In this document: positions 45,726-55,482 of the stretch, piece after piece
How the letters are laid out: each line of letters starts with the position of its first letter
How positions within the stretch are numbered: the stretch's first letter is position 1
Assembly (NCBI RefSeq): GCF_029983095.1
Contig: NZ_CP120467.1
Span: forward strand, 1,844,501 to 1,908,500
DNA length: 64,000 bases
Direction: 5' to 3'
From: Enterococcus montenegrensis
GTDB taxonomy: Bacteria; Bacillota; Bacilli; Lactobacillales; Enterococcaceae
Notes under the pieces: model-generated
Databases searched by the model: none
What the model was told of the DNA's origin: nothing
The model's input: only the letters and a program-made list of their open reading frames with translations
Translations under genes and position numbers: made by a program

Positions 45726-46094
45726 TCAGACAAAATGCAGGATGCTAAGCACAATAACAAAAATATAAAATACCATTGTTAACAGAAAAATCAAGCGCCA
45801 AAACATTTTCAAGTAACGTCCGTAAGACAGTTCACCATAAAAATAAGCGTGGAAAATTGCCAAGCCAATCCCTAAAACCAACATACCAATAATAAAATAC
45901 GGTAATGCTGAAAAAGCAAAAGTAGCTTGTGATACTTGGTTGATTCCCAAAAAAAGAAAAGGAACAGCCAAGTCTGGTGCTTTGATTTTGAAACGTTTCG
46001 TTAAAGCAAAGGTCGTAACTAAAAAGTTACAGGCAACCAAAACGATTACCGGAAAAATGTACCAAAATGCTAATAACGGTGTAAACTTTTCCAT
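45726..46094 (-). CDS. DUF3397 family membrane protein
   Basis: A 122-aa protein with four predicted membrane helices (for example near 5-30, 45-60, 65-85 and 98-120). It fits the DUF3397 family, which is characteristically found just upstream of mraZ in Lactobacillales. The function is unknown. GGAGAGG precedes the ATG. A 160-base gap with the MraZ repeats separates it from mraZ, so it may be in a separate transcript. Confidence 0.85.
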   Translation of the reverse strand: MEKFTPLLAFWYIFPVIVLVACNFLVTTFALTKRFKIKAPDLAVPFLFLGINQVSQATFAFSALPYFIIGMLVLGIGLAIFHAYFYGELSYGRYLKMFWRLIFLLTMVFYIFVIVLSILHFV

Positions 46095-46267
46095 TTTTCA
46101 TTTCCTCTCCATACCGCTAGGGTAACTATACTTGATTTTCTTTACATCCGTGTAACAGTTCTTTTAAAAGTTCTTGTAGTCACCTAAGTTTTTCTTAAGT
46201 TTTCATGCCCTTTCAAAAGAAATCACACCGTTTTTCTATTATAATGTTTCATAAAGGATGTGACTAC

Positions 46268-47221
46268 ATGATTACGCATTATTTTCTTAAAGATAATCAA
46301 TTGAATGTAACAGAAGATATTAAAGAGTCTCTTTGGCTTCATGTTGAAAAACCAACCAATGAAGAAATCGAACATCTTTCAAAAAAATACGAATTGCCAA
46401 AAGATTACTTAACCAGTGTCTTAGACGATGCAGAAAATGCGCGTGCTGAAGGCCTTAACCAAGAAAACTTTTTAATTCCCGCGTTGCTATTATTACAGTT
46501 TCCTTATGTTTCAACAAGTCCTAGTGGTTATTTGCAATTTAATACTTACCCTTTAGCCTTAATTATCACCCCTGACAAAAAACTGATTACCGTCTGCAAC
46601 TATCATATGCCTTTTTTTAAAGCTATTTTGGAAAAACCGTTACCTAAAAATGATATGAGCAGCAAGTTAAACTTGGTTTTACAAATTTTATGGCATTTGG
46701 CATTAACGTATAATCAAAATCTGGCTGATTTAAAACGGCAAGTCGACAAATTAGAAGGCCAAATCCAAGTTTCCACCGAAAATAAACACCTCTATCAACT
46801 TATGGATATTCAAAAAAGTCTGGTTTTGTTTGAAGCCGCTACAAAAGCTAATTTTAAAACCTTAACTAAATTAGCCAGCACAACCGAGTTTCAAGATCAT
46901 CATGCTTATCATAATCATCTCCATGATATATTAGTTGAAACAAAGCAGTCCATGACCTCTGCTAAAATCAATTTACAACTCGTTAGTCAAATGAATGAAA
47001 CTTTTTCGGCCATTGTTTCAAACAACTTGAATATCGTGATGAAAATTTTGACTTCTCTAACGATCGTTTTAACAATTCCTACTATTATAGGTGGTATCTA
47101 TGGCATGAATGTAAAACTGCCTTTTGCCGAATCGGATAATGCTTTTTTACTGATTACTGGTGCTACGATCCTTCTTTGCTATTTAGCAATTAAATATTTA
47201 AAAAAGAAGAATCTTTTGTGA
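46268..47221 (+). CDS. CorA-like Mg2+/Co2+ transporter
   Basis: A 317-aa protein of the CorA/MIT superfamily. A long cytoplasmic domain (1 to about 250) with coiled-coil helices leads to two C-terminal membrane helices (about 260-280 and 292-310), with the selectivity motif GMN in IYGMNVKLPF between them. The ATG at 46268 follows AAAGGATG; longer in-frame starts lie before the ribosome site. A TATAAT -10 at 46240-46245 is visible but the -35 is poor. Substrate assignment is by family only. Confidence 0.93.
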   Translation: MITHYFLKDNQLNVTEDIKESLWLHVEKPTNEEIEHLSKKYELPKDYLTSVLDDAENARAEGLNQENFLIPALLLLQFPYVSTSPSGYLQFNTYPLALIITPDKKLITVCNYHMPFFKAILEKPLPKNDMSSKLNLVLQILWHLALTYNQNLADLKRQVDKLEGQIQVSTENKHLYQLMDIQKSLVLFEAATKANFKTLTKLASTTEFQDHHAYHNHLHDILVETKQSMTSAKINLQLVSQMNETFSAIVSNNLNIVMKILTSLTIVLTIPTIIGGIYGMNVKLPFAESDNAFLLITGATILLCYLAIKYLKKKNLL

Positions 47222-47299
47222 ATTTATTGCCAGTTTACTTGAAGTAAGGCGCAAAAGAGAGTAAACTCCAAGAGAAGAATCTATGTAAGGGTGGCCTCT

Positions 47300-47416
47300 A
47301 TGAACGAAAAAAAATCAAGCAGCACTTTTAGTAAAGTAACTAAAATCGTCATCTGGACGATGCTAATTTTAACGGTTGGTTCTGTCTTTTTGACTGCCAT
47401 TTTAAGCGTCATGTAA
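47300..47416 (+). CDS. DUF4044-like small membrane protein (38 aa)
   Basis: A 38-aa frame starting MNEKKSSSTFSKVTKIVIWT: a short polar, lysine-rich start and one membrane helix, ending AILSVM. This pattern fits DUF4044, a small single-helix family found in Lactobacillales near this locus. GGGTGG lies five bases before the ATG. It is 78 bases after corA on the same strand and followed by a terminator, so it is probably in the corA transcript. Function unknown. Confidence 0.7.
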   Translation: MNEKKSSSTFSKVTKIVIWTMLILTVGSVFLTAILSVM

Positions 47417-47467
47417 AAATGAATACTGATTAAACAAAAACTGGAGACGAATTGTCCAGCTATAAAC

Positions 47468-47526
47468 AAAGAGACCATAAAATCCAAAAGCTTGAGCGCT
47501 ATCTTTTGAATTTTATGGTCTTTTTG
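47468..47526. terminator. Terminator between corA/DUF4044 and recN
   Basis: AAAGAGACCATAAAAT (from 47468) pairs with ATTTTATGGTCTTTTT (to 47525), with CAAAAG/CTTTTG inside, flanked by A and T runs. It lies between converging genes. Confidence 0.8.
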
Positions 47527-47606
47527 TCTTAGTGCTAATTCTGTTTTACTTTTTAATTTCAATCTAATCACAGAAAAACATTTACATTCCACGGTTTTTT
47601 TACACT

Positions 47607-49283
47607 TTAATGACCTGCCATAGCTAAAAGTTCTTTGGCGTGTTCCAGCGTTAAATCTGTCACTTCTGAACCCGCTAACATACGGGCGATTTCATTCACT
47701 CGTTTATTCGGGGCTAATTCAGAGACGATCGTTTGGGTCCGTCCATGGCTAATTTCTTTTTTAATGTAATATTGATAATCGGCAATGGCGGCCACTTGTG
47801 GCAAGTGGGTAATACATAGAACTTGTGAGTTTTCAGCAATTTTAGCGATTTTCTCGGCAATAGCTTGTGCGACCCTGCCACTCACGCCAGTATCAACTTC
47901 ATCAAAAACAATACTTGTAATGCCCTGACTTTGAGAAAAAATGGTTTTTAATGCTAACAACATCCGCGATAATTCCCCACCAGACGCGACTTTGACTAAT
48001 GGTTTTAACGGTTCTCCCGGATTTGTAGTCAAATAGAATTCAACTTCATCAAACCCATTTTCATGGAGTACTTTTTTACCATTTTTAAACCGTACTTCAA
48101 ATTGACTGTGTTCCATATAGAGTTCTTTTAACTCGGTTACAATTGCTTTGGCAAGTTTTCTAGCAATTTCTTTGCGCTCTTGGTGTAATTCTTCAGCTAA
48201 GTGCCAAGTAATTTCTTCTTGGGCACTGACCTCTTTTGCTAATTGTTCCAACTGTCCTTCAGAAAAAGCCGATTCTGCCAATTCTTTTTTTATTTCATCA
48301 TAGTAAACTAAAATTTCTGAAATAGTTTCACCATATTTACGTTTTAATTGGCGAATTAATTCCAAACGTTGGTTAACCTCTTCTAGGCGACCTTCATCAA
48401 AGGATAAACTATCTAATTGCCGGGAAATATCCCCAGCAGCATCTTGTAACAGATAAAAAGCAGATTGTAAATTTTCACTGACTGTTTCGTATTCACTATC
48501 CAAATGCGCAATATCTTGCATACTCGTTAAAGCTGCACCGATTCCATCTAAACTATTTGCTTCATCATTGGTTAAAAGCGCATAACTTTGGGCCAAACTA
48601 TCGACAATTTTTTGATAGTTACCCAATTTTGCTCGTTCTTCTGCTAATTCTTCTTCTTCGTTTGGTACTAAATTTGCGCTGGCAATTTCATCTTGCTGAA
48701 AATGCAGCATATCCACTCTTTGTACATAGGACTGTTCATTGGCTTGAATTTTACGCATCTGCTGGTTCAAATGGGTAAATTTTTCATAGGCTCGTTGATA
48801 CTTTTCCAATAACCCATGAAATTTTTTACCACCGAATTGATCCAATAAATGCAAATGACGTTCCGGCTGCAAAAGTTCTTGATGTTCATTTTGCCCTTGA
48901 ATATCAACTAAAAAAGCCCCAATCCGGCGCAAATTAGCTAACGTCAATGTGCGCCCGTTCACGCGACAAATATTTTTACCACTTTGGCTAATATCTCGCT
49001 GCACTATTAATAATTCCTCTTCTGTTTCAATGCCTAATTCTTGTAATAGTTCACTAAATTGACTATCTTTAGGCAATTCAAATAAGCCTTCTAGACTACA
49101 TTTACTGCTGCCTTCACGAATATAATCACTCGATCCACGACTACCACACAAAAGGCCCATCGCATCAATAATAATCGACTTACCTGCTCCTGTTTCCCCG
49201 GTTAAGGCAGTCATTCCTTCATGAAACTGCAGTCGCAGGCTGGAAATAATGGCAAAATTTTTAATCGCTAATTCTACTAACAT
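47607..49283 (-). CDS. recN: DNA repair protein RecN
   Basis: A 558-aa SMC-like ATPase that organises double-strand break repair. Walker A is LTGETGAGKSIIIDA near 25-40, the long central coiled coil carries many Glu and Gln residues, and the C-terminal part has the ABC signature KVASGGELSRMLLALK and Walker B SIVFDEVDTGVSG. The ATG at 49283 follows GGAG; a TTG three codons earlier is less likely. Usual partner of argR downstream of tlyA. Confidence 0.97.
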   Translation of the reverse strand: MLVELAIKNFAIISSLRLQFHEGMTALTGETGAGKSIIIDAMGLLCGSRGSSDYIREGSSKCSLEGLFELPKDSQFSELLQELGIETEEELLIVQRDISQSGKNICRVNGRTLTLANLRRIGAFLVDIQGQNEHQELLQPERHLHLLDQFGGKKFHGLLEKYQRAYEKFTHLNQQMRKIQANEQSYVQRVDMLHFQQDEIASANLVPNEEEELAEERAKLGNYQKIVDSLAQSYALLTNDEANSLDGIGAALTSMQDIAHLDSEYETVSENLQSAFYLLQDAAGDISRQLDSLSFDEGRLEEVNQRLELIRQLKRKYGETISEILVYYDEIKKELAESAFSEGQLEQLAKEVSAQEEITWHLAEELHQERKEIARKLAKAIVTELKELYMEHSQFEVRFKNGKKVLHENGFDEVEFYLTTNPGEPLKPLVKVASGGELSRMLLALKTIFSQSQGITSIVFDEVDTGVSGRVAQAIAEKIAKIAENSQVLCITHLPQVAAIADYQYYIKKEISHGRTQTIVSELAPNKRVNEIARMLAGSEVTDLTLEHAKELLAMAGH

Positions 49284-49301
49284 CTGCCTCAACTCCTGCT
49301 T

Positions 49302-49751
49302 TTATAAAAAGCGTAAAAATTCCCGACGTAAATCTTGCGCTGCCGTTTCCGTCCGGGTAATCATTAAAACCGTATCATCATCATTTAACACCGAAAAAAG
49401 ATTATCTTGAAATCTTTTTTCAATTAAATTGGCGATAGCAGACGCGTTTCCGGGTAATGTTTTTAACACCACAAATTTTTCCATCTGATCGACAGAAACA
49501 AAGGCGTCTTTTAACATTTTTTCTAATTTGGCGCCTACATCTTCTGCTGTTTCAGCTGGTAGACTATAACGATAGCCACCTTCTTGGGATGGTACTTTGA
49601 TTAATTTTAATTCTTTTATATCACGAGAAATCGTTGCTTGTGTAACCACAACACCGCGACTTTTTAACAAATCAACAAAGTCTTCTTGTTTTTGGATATT
49701 CTTTTCTGTTAACAAGCGGGTAATCAAACGATGACGCTCTTTCTTTCTCAT
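49302..49751 (-). CDS. argR: Arginine repressor ArgR/AhrC
   Basis: A 149-aa hexameric regulator. The N-terminal winged helix (about 1-70) has the ArgR pattern VVTQATISRDIKELKLIKV; the C-terminal domain carries LPGNASAIANLIE and the arginine-binding region NDDDTVLMIT. The ATG at 49751 lies six bases after GAAGGAG; a GTG earlier overlaps the ribosome site. It is between tlyA and recN. Whether it binds arginine or acts as an ArgR/AhrC partner is not decidable here. Confidence 0.95.
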   Translation of the reverse strand: MRKKERHRLITRLLTEKNIQKQEDFVDLLKSRGVVVTQATISRDIKELKLIKVPSQEGGYRYSLPAETAEDVGAKLEKMLKDAFVSVDQMEKFVVLKTLPGNASAIANLIEKRFQDNLFSVLNDDDTVLMITRTETAAQDLRREFLRFL

Positions 49752-49912
49752 AGCTTGCTCCTTCACATAAAATAAAGCCGCAGTAAATCAAATAAATCAA
49801 TTCACACGCCTTTTTCTAAAAATTATTTTACTTTGAATTCTTATTAATAATAACGTATTTTTGCGTATAAATAAAGGTAGGAGTAAAACTAAAATTGCCC
49901 TGTTACTTTCCT

Positions 49913-50016
49913 TAAAAATAAAAAAAATCCAAATAGTAGCTGTACTTTAGCTATTTTTACAACGCTTTAGCTCAAGGAGAAACGTTGTAAAATTAAAATA
50001 CAATTACTATTTGGAT
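49913..50016 (-). terminator. Long hairpin terminator after tlyA
   Basis: ATCCAAATAGTA (49927-49938) pairs with TACTATTTGGAT (50005-50016), and TACAACG (49958-49964) with CGTTGTA (49983-49989). A run of T on the minus strand follows. It closes the efp-to-tlyA gene run. The rest of 49767-49912 is AT-rich and holds the argR 5' region. Confidence 0.7.
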
Positions 50017-50032
50017 GATGGAGCTAAAACTT

Positions 50033-50848
50033 TCATTGTTTTAATTGCAGATGGGCTCTATCCACCACATCGGAAATGACAATATCTGCAGCCAGCACTG
50101 GAACTTCACTTTTTTTCAGGTGGGTGATAAACTCAATGTTTCCTTCGCCACCTTTAATTGGTGAATAGTCTAGCCCAACCACAGAAAATCCGCTGGCTAC
50201 TGCCATTTTTAGCGTCTTTTCCAATACCGCTTGATGGACCTTAGGATCTCTTACAATTCCGTGTTTTCCTACTGCTTCTTTTCCAGCTTCAAATTGAGGC
50301 TTGATAAGGGCCATGACATCTCCGTTGTCCACTAGAATTTTAGCTAACGGAGGTAAAATTAAACTTAGTGAAATAAAGGAGACATCAATTGTGGCAATTT
50401 GTGGCAAGCCATTGATAAAATCATCCGGTTTACTATAACGAAAATTCGTACGTTCCATCACGACTACCCGGGGATCTTGGCGTAGTTTCCATGCCAATTG
50501 ATTGTAGCCGACATCTAATGCATAGCTTAACTTCGCACCATTTTGCAACGCCACATCAGTAAAGCCACCTGTAGAAGCGCCGATATCTAACAAAACTTTA
50601 TCTTGCATCGTCAAATCAAAAACTTGTAAAGCTTTCTCTAATTTTAAACCGCCGCGAGAAACATAGGGTAATTTGGCGCCTTTTAGTTCTAACAGGGCAT
50701 CTTCTGCAATCTTTTCACCGGGTTTATCCAAGCGTTCGCTATTTTTAGCTAAGTAGACTAACCCTGCCATCACACCTCTTTTAGCTTGCTCTCTGGTTTC
50801 AAATAAACCTTGTTGGTGTGCTAAAACATCTACACGTTCTTTTTTCAT
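50033..50848 (-). CDS. tlyA: TlyA family rRNA methyltransferase / hemolysin-like protein
   Basis: A 271-aa protein with an N-terminal S4 RNA-binding domain (about 4-62; RVDVLAHQQGLFETREQAKR) and a C-terminal FtsJ-like SAM methyltransferase (SRGGLKLEKAL, then LLDIGASTGGFTDVAL). Homologues 2'-O-methylate rRNA; the hemolysin label is historical. GGAGG lies about 12 bases before the ATG. Placed one base after ispA, as in related genomes. Confidence 0.93.
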   Translation of the reverse strand: MKKERVDVLAHQQGLFETREQAKRGVMAGLVYLAKNSERLDKPGEKIAEDALLELKGAKLPYVSRGGLKLEKALQVFDLTMQDKVLLDIGASTGGFTDVALQNGAKLSYALDVGYNQLAWKLRQDPRVVVMERTNFRYSKPDDFINGLPQIATIDVSFISLSLILPPLAKILVDNGDVMALIKPQFEAGKEAVGKHGIVRDPKVHQAVLEKTLKMAVASGFSVVGLDYSPIKGGEGNIEFITHLKKSEVPVLAADIVISDVVDRAHLQLKQ

Positions 50849-50849
50849 C

Positions 50850-51746
50850 TTACAACTTCGCCTCCAAGGTTAATTCTTCTGTTAACATAAGCAGCAACTC
50901 TGGTTTCACCAGTGAAATTTCCTGTAATTTTTTAAGAGATTCTTTGGATGCTGCTAATTCAGCTGCTAATAATTGATAGCTTTTTTCTACCCCCAGTAAA
51001 GCTGGATAGGTACTTTTATTTAACGCAGCATCATGACCGACATTTTTACCTAATTGGGCAGTAGTTGCAGTTACGTCTAATAAATCATCGCGAATTTGAA
51101 AAGCTAGTCCTAAATGCTCCGCTAAAACAGCTAATAAGGCGATGACACTTTCCTCTTGTTGAGCCAACAAACCTCCAGCTGTCAACGCAAACGTAAACAA
51201 GGCCCCTGTTTTGCGTTGGTGTATATAAGCCATTTCTTGTAAATTCAATAGCTTTCCTTCGGCTTGCACATCTGCCGCTTGACCGGCAACCATCCCAAAA
51301 CTGCCGCTAGCTTTGGCTAGATTTTGAACTAATAATAAACGCAATTCACCGTCTAAATCAGCTCGACTTAAAAGGTGAAATGCTTCAGTCAAAAGCCCAT
51401 CACCTGCTAAAGTCGCCATTCCCGCACCAAATTTCATGTGGTTTGTTGGTAAACCGCGCCGCAGTTGATCATTATCCATCGCCGGTAAATCGTCATGAAT
51501 TAACGAGTAGGTGTGCATCAACTCTAGTGCTGCACTTACCTGATAGGCACCTAAATCAATTTCTTTTTCAAAACCGGCAATCGTGGCTAATAATAATAGC
51601 GGGCGTATTCTTTTGCCCCCAGCATCAATTGAATAGAGCATACTTTTAAGGAGTGTTTCATCTGTTGTCTGCTGTCTTAGAAAATTGCGCATTTCAGCTT
51701 CAACCAATGGGAGCTGATCGTTTTTAAAAGTCGTTAATAAACTCAT
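50850..51746 (-). CDS. ispA: Polyprenyl (farnesyl/geranyl) diphosphate synthase
   Basis: A 298-aa trans-prenyltransferase. The first aspartate-rich motif is [15 protein letters not shown] (FARM) and the second RDDLLDVT (SARM); GGKRIRP is the diphosphate-binding signature. It makes farnesyl diphosphate for undecaprenyl and quinone synthesis. The ATG overlaps the xseB stop as ATGA, so the two are translationally coupled. Confidence 0.95.
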   Translation of the reverse strand: MSLLTTFKNDQLPLVEAEMRNFLRQQTTDETLLKSMLYSIDAGGKRIRPLLLLATIAGFEKEIDLGAYQVSAALELMHTYSLIHDDLPAMDNDQLRRGLPTNHMKFGAGMATLAGDGLLTEAFHLLSRADLDGELRLLLVQNLAKASGSFGMVAGQAADVQAEGKLLNLQEMAYIHQRKTGALFTFALTAGGLLAQQEESVIALLAVLAEHLGLAFQIRDDLLDVTATTAQLGKNVGHDAALNKSTYPALLGVEKSYQLLAAELAASKESLKKLQEISLVKPELLLMLTEELTLEAKL

Positions 51747-51964
51747 TTTTCTTCCTCTTCAAATACAACAGTCTCACCGTTTTCTTGCATAATCTTTGTT
51801 AGTGCATCTTCGGCTTTGGTTAAAGTTTCTTGACATTGCTTGCTCAATGTAATCCCTTTTTTAAAGGCAGTCAAAGCTTCTTCCAAAGGAACATCTCCTT
51901 GTTCTAGCTGCTTTACAATAACTTCTAATTCTTGCAATGATTCTTCAAATGTTTGTTTAGCCAT
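51743..51964 (-). CDS. xseB: Exonuclease VII small subunit
   Basis: A 73-aa helical protein ([34 protein letters not shown]) that partners XseA. The ATG at 51964 after GGAGG gives the standard length; a longer in-frame start would add 12 residues without a ribosome site. It lies between xseA and ispA, 52 bases after xseA. Confidence 0.95.
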   Translation of the reverse strand: MAKQTFEESLQELEVIVKQLEQGDVPLEEALTAFKKGITLSKQCQETLTKAEDALTKIMQENGETVVFEEEEK

Positions 51965-52016
51965 TATTTCCTCCATTTTATAAAGACGCTGCTTTAACAT
52001 TAAAGCTTTTTTTAGT

Positions 52017-53369
52017 TTACTCGCTTATCTTCTTATTGTCTGTCTCAGCAATGCTTTTAACTTTTGCTGTGGCCAGACCATCTTGATAGTGAACAACTAA
52101 TGTATCGTCCACTGCAATTTCTGTAACACTTTTAATCACACTATCGTCTTTAGTAGTATAACTATAGCCTCGTCCCATAATTTTTAGCGGGCTTAATAAA
52201 TCCAAAGACTGCACTGTATTTTGAAACACTTGTTGCTTTTGTTGTAACAAGTGATAAATACTTTTTTCTAAACGTTCTTGTAAATAGTTTTGTTGTTGCA
52301 TTAATTCATTTACTTTATTTTTAGGATTAAATTGACGCAAATTATGATCTAGTTGCATAACTTTTTTTTCTTCTTCAAAAAGACGATTTTGCGTACTTTG
52401 CAGCAGCCGTTGTGTCAACTGATCCAATTTAATCGCTTGAGCTTCATACAATCGTTCCGGCTGGCGCAAGACATACGAAGCACTTAGACGTTCATAACGT
52501 TCCTTTTTCAAGGCTAGTTGATGCATAAAGGCTTGTTCTAGTCGCGTTTGTCGTTCTTTAATTTTTAAAATCTCATCACTTAACACCGGTACCGCCAATT
52601 CGGCTGCGGCAGTCGGTGTTGCCGCTCTCACATCCGCTACTAAATCGGCAATCGTTGTATCTGTTTCATGTCCTACCGAAGAAATAATCGGCGTTTTAGC
52701 TGCAAAAATTGCCCGTGCAACTTTTTCTTCATTGAATGGCCACAAATCCTCAATCGAGCCACCCCCACGGCCAATAATCATCGTATCAAAATCTCCACTG
52801 GCTTCTACACGTTCAATATTAGCTACGACATCTCCGGCTGCTTTATATCCTTGTACCACAGTTGGAAACAACGTAATCTCAGCAATCGGATACCGTCTTT
52901 TCACAGTTGTCATAATATCACGAATGACGGCTCCACTAGGACTGGTTAAAACGGCAATTTTTTTAGGATATTTGGGTAAAGCTTTCTTTGGCGCTAAAAA
53001 CAAGCCCTCTTTTTCCAGCTTTGCCTTTAATTGTTCATAGGCTTGATACAAAGCTCCGACGCCATCAGGTTCCATTTGTTCAACATAAATTTGATAATTT
53101 CCACTTGCTTCATAAAGGGAAATACGCCCTACAATAAAAACCTTCATTCCTTCTTCTGGCTGAAATTTTAGTTTACTAAACGCGCCTTTAAACATTACCG
53201 CAGAAATTTTAGCTCCATCATCTTTTAAAGAGAAATATTGATGATTAGGTCGCAAGCGAAAATTTGAGATTTCACCAGTCAAGTACACTTTTTCCAAATA
53301 CGGATCTGCATCAAATTTACGTTTCAAATACTTGGTTAAAGCCGTGACTGTTAAATACTCCTGCGCCAT
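52017..53369 (-). CDS. xseA: Exonuclease VII large subunit
   Basis: A 450-aa nuclease subunit that degrades single-stranded DNA. The N-terminal OB fold (about 1-100; [22 protein letters not shown] spans it) is followed by the catalytic domain with [30 protein letters not shown] and [13 protein letters not shown], then a long coiled coil (about 270-400). The ATG abuts the folD stop (TAA-ATG), so the two are coupled. Confidence 0.97.
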   Translation of the reverse strand: MAQEYLTVTALTKYLKRKFDADPYLEKVYLTGEISNFRLRPNHQYFSLKDDGAKISAVMFKGAFSKLKFQPEEGMKVFIVGRISLYEASGNYQIYVEQMEPDGVGALYQAYEQLKAKLEKEGLFLAPKKALPKYPKKIAVLTSPSGAVIRDIMTTVKRRYPIAEITLFPTVVQGYKAAGDVVANIERVEASGDFDTMIIGRGGGSIEDLWPFNEEKVARAIFAAKTPIISSVGHETDTTIADLVADVRAATPTAAAELAVPVLSDEILKIKERQTRLEQAFMHQLALKKERYERLSASYVLRQPERLYEAQAIKLDQLTQRLLQSTQNRLFEEEKKVMQLDHNLRQFNPKNKVNELMQQQNYLQERLEKSIYHLLQQKQQVFQNTVQSLDLLSPLKIMGRGYSYTTKDDSVIKSVTEIAVDDTLVVHYQDGLATAKVKSIAETDNKKISE

Positions 53370-54227
53370 TTAAACACCTGATTTCTGCATATTATAAGCT
53401 TTGATTGTTTGATACAACAACATCGTAATCGTCATAGGTCCTACACCACCAGGAACTGGCGTAATAAAATCGGCAATCGGCTCCACCGCAGCAAAATCAA
53501 CGTCACCGATCAACTTATTATTTGCATCGCGATTCATGCCCACATCGACCACGACGGCACCTTTTTTTACATAACTTTCATCCACTAAATGTCCGACACC
53601 TACTGCTGCAACCAAAATATCAGCTTGTCTAGCAATTTCTGGTAAATTTTTGGTTTTGGAATGAGTAATCGTTACTGTCGCATTTTCCTGTAACAAAAGA
53701 TGAGCCATTGGTTTACCAACAATATTACTACGACCAATCACTACCGCATTTTTCCCAGCTACTGAAATATCGTAAGCTGCTAAAAGTTTCATAATTCCAT
53801 AAGGGGTACATGGAACCATCAAGGGGTCTCCAGCAAACAAACGGCCAATGTTTAAAGGATGAAAGCCATCCACATCTTTTTTGGGATCAATGGCCATGAT
53901 GACTTTTTCTTCATCAATATGGGCAGGAAGCGGCAATTGGACTAAAATTCCATGAAAACGTGGATCTTGATTATAAGTTTCGATTAAAGCCAATAATTCT
54001 TTTTCAGTAATATCAGCTGCCCGTCGATCAACTTTAGAATAAATTCCCATCTTACCTGCTGCCGTTTCTTTATTACGAACATAAATTTTGCTGGCAGCAT
54101 CTTCGCCTACTAAAATTACGACTAAACCAGGCACTGTTCCATCATTTTCTTTAATCTTTTGAACTTCATCTTTCATTTTTGCCTGCATCGTTGTTGCTAA
54201 TTTTTTTCCATCTAATAATTGGGCCAC
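53370..54227 (-). CDS. folD: Methylene-THF dehydrogenase / methenyl-THF cyclohydrolase
   Basis: A 285-aa bifunctional one-carbon enzyme. Catalytic YVRNKETAAGKMGI (Tyr, Lys) and GRSNIVGKP with the downstream PVPGGVGPMT are diagnostic. The GTG at 54227 after AGAGG gives the expected MAQLLDGKK N-terminus; an upstream ATG (54248) is in frame but lies before the ribosome site. A separate promoter (TTCACA-17-TAGAAT) precedes it, and it is followed by xseA without a gap. Confidence 0.96.
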   Translation of the reverse strand: MAQLLDGKKLATTMQAKMKDEVQKIKENDGTVPGLVVILVGEDAASKIYVRNKETAAGKMGIYSKVDRRAADITEKELLALIETYNQDPRFHGILVQLPLPAHIDEEKVIMAIDPKKDVDGFHPLNIGRLFAGDPLMVPCTPYGIMKLLAAYDISVAGKNAVVIGRSNIVGKPMAHLLLQENATVTITHSKTKNLPEIARQADILVAAVGVGHLVDESYVKKGAVVVDVGMNRDANNKLIGDVDFAAVEPIADFITPVPGGVGPMTITMLLYQTIKAYNMQKSGV

Positions 54228-54256
54228 ACAATCGCCTCTTTCATTCATTTAGACCT

Positions 54257-54285
54257 ATTCTAGCACAGGGGAGTTTTATTGTGAA
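54257..54285 (-). promoter_or_regulatory. Promoter of folD
   Basis: Minus strand: TTCACA (54280-54285), 17-base spacer, TAGAAT (54257-54262), 30 bases upstream of the GTG start. The rest of 54286-54520 is AT-rich with nothing else I can support. Confidence 0.5.
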
Positions 54286-54521
54286 AGTTCCCGCGATATT
54301 TTGTAAGAATTTACCATTGAAAAATAAAATCAACTCACAGCATATAAAGGCTTGGCAAATTCACTTAACTTTTGAGTAATTCAGGCAAAATATTTTTAAA
54401 ATGCTCTCTTAATTTTTGAAATACTTTACAGATTGCCACTAAAGTTAATTTTTGAAGTAAACTACCAATAAAATTGACTAAAAAGCAGATTCCCTCGTGT
54501 CTTAAAAAAATTCTAATCACT

Positions 54522-54558
54522 AAAAAAACAGGTGAAAATCATTTAAGATTCTCACCTG
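54522..54558 (-). terminator. Terminator after nusB
   Basis: CAGGTGAAAAT (54529-54539) pairs with ATTCTCACCTG (54548-54558), and seven T follow on the minus strand (complement of 54522-54528). It ends the efp-yqhY-nusB transcript and separates it from folD. Confidence 0.75.
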
Positions 54559-54573
54559 CCTTAATTTATTTCA

Positions 54574-55041
54574 CTACAGTTTATCCTTATCGGCCACTTC
54601 TTTAGTCAAATCCGTATTAATTGCGGATAAAACCCCATTGACGAATTTACGTGATTGATCATCGCTAAATGTCTTGGTCAGCTCCAAGGCTTCGTTTAAG
54701 GCCACTTTGTTGGGAACATCTTTTTCATACATCATTTCGTAGCTGGCAATGCGTAAAATACACAAATCCATTTTAGAAAGACGTTTAATACTCCAACCTT
54801 TTTTTAAATGTTTTTGAATCAATTCATCTAAGGCAACTTTATGTTCGCACACACCTACTACTAATTGATCTAAATATGCAGGAACAAAATTTTCTTGTTC
54901 TGCGTCCACCATTTCGTGGTGCTCTAATTCGATTGCTTGCATAATGGCATCTTTTTTGTCTAAATCCTGGTTAAAATCTAAGGGAAATAAAGCTTGTAAG
55001 GCCATTTTTCGGATCTCGTGACGAGATAATTCTTTACTCAT
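54574..55041 (-). CDS. nusB: Transcription antitermination factor NusB
   Basis: A 155-aa all-helical protein acting with NusE/S10 in rRNA antitermination. Signatures are RHEIRKMALQALFPLDF near the N-terminus and NKVALNEALELTKTFSDDQS with KFVNGVLSAI near the end. The ATG at 55041 after GAGGAAG overlaps the yqhY 3' end by eight bases. Length is typical. Confidence 0.95.
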   Translation of the reverse strand: MSKELSRHEIRKMALQALFPLDFNQDLDKKDAIMQAIELEHHEMVDAEQENFVPAYLDQLVVGVCEHKVALDELIQKHLKKGWSIKRLSKMDLCILRIASYEMMYEKDVPNKVALNEALELTKTFSDDQSRKFVNGVLSAINTDLTKEVADKDKL

Positions 55042-55456
55042 TTTCTTCCTCATTTTCAAATAATTCATCTAAATCTGGTGTTTCAATTTTTTCTGGTACG
55101 ACAGCAACAACATGAACGTTTACCTCAGTTAATTCAACATCTGTCATAAAGAGTACTTGTTGTTTCACTCGTTCTTGAATTTCCATTGCTGTTTTTGGCA
55201 CAGAAACACCATACTTCATATAGCAGTAAAGGTCAACCTTAATCCCGGTCTCGTCAATAGTTAAAGAAACACCTTTACCATGGTTTGAACGACCTAATAG
55301 TTGGGTCACATTACTCGTAAAGCTTCCTTGCATGTCATAGACACCGTCAACCTTGGAAGCGGCAATCCCAATAATAATCTCAATCACTTCAGGAGCGATT
55401 ACAATTTCTCCTAAATCTTGATTTGCATCTAATACTAAATTCTTTTCGTCAGCCAC
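55034..55456 (-). CDS. yqhY: Asp23/Gls24 family protein YqhY
   Basis: A 140-aa Asp23 domain protein (GEIVIAPEVIEIIIGIAASK, VDGVYDMQGS, and DLYCYMKYGVSVPKTAMEIQ). In Bacillus the gene is between accC and nusB and is linked to regulation of acetyl-CoA carboxylase; here it is directly between efp and nusB, without acc genes. A GTG start lies seven bases after GGGGGA. The tail is very acidic. Confidence 0.9.
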   Translation of the reverse strand: MADEKNLVLDANQDLGEIVIAPEVIEIIIGIAASKVDGVYDMQGSFTSNVTQLLGRSNHGKGVSLTIDETGIKVDLYCYMKYGVSVPKTAMEIQERVKQQVLFMTDVELTEVNVHVVAVVPEKIETPDLDELFENEEENE

Positions 55457-55482
55457 AATGACGTCCCCCAGTCTAATTACAA

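Noticed and set aside
47281-47592. Minus-strand frame across the terminator region before recN
   Set aside because: It runs through the perfect hairpin and opposes the small DUF4044-like gene, which has a ribosome site; no coding features.
54281-54379. A 32-codon GTG-initiated frame with a GGGGAG-like ribosome site on the plus strand between folD and nusB
   Set aside because: It overlaps the folD promoter on the other strand, has no promoter of its own and no recognisable features; likely chance in AT-rich sequence.
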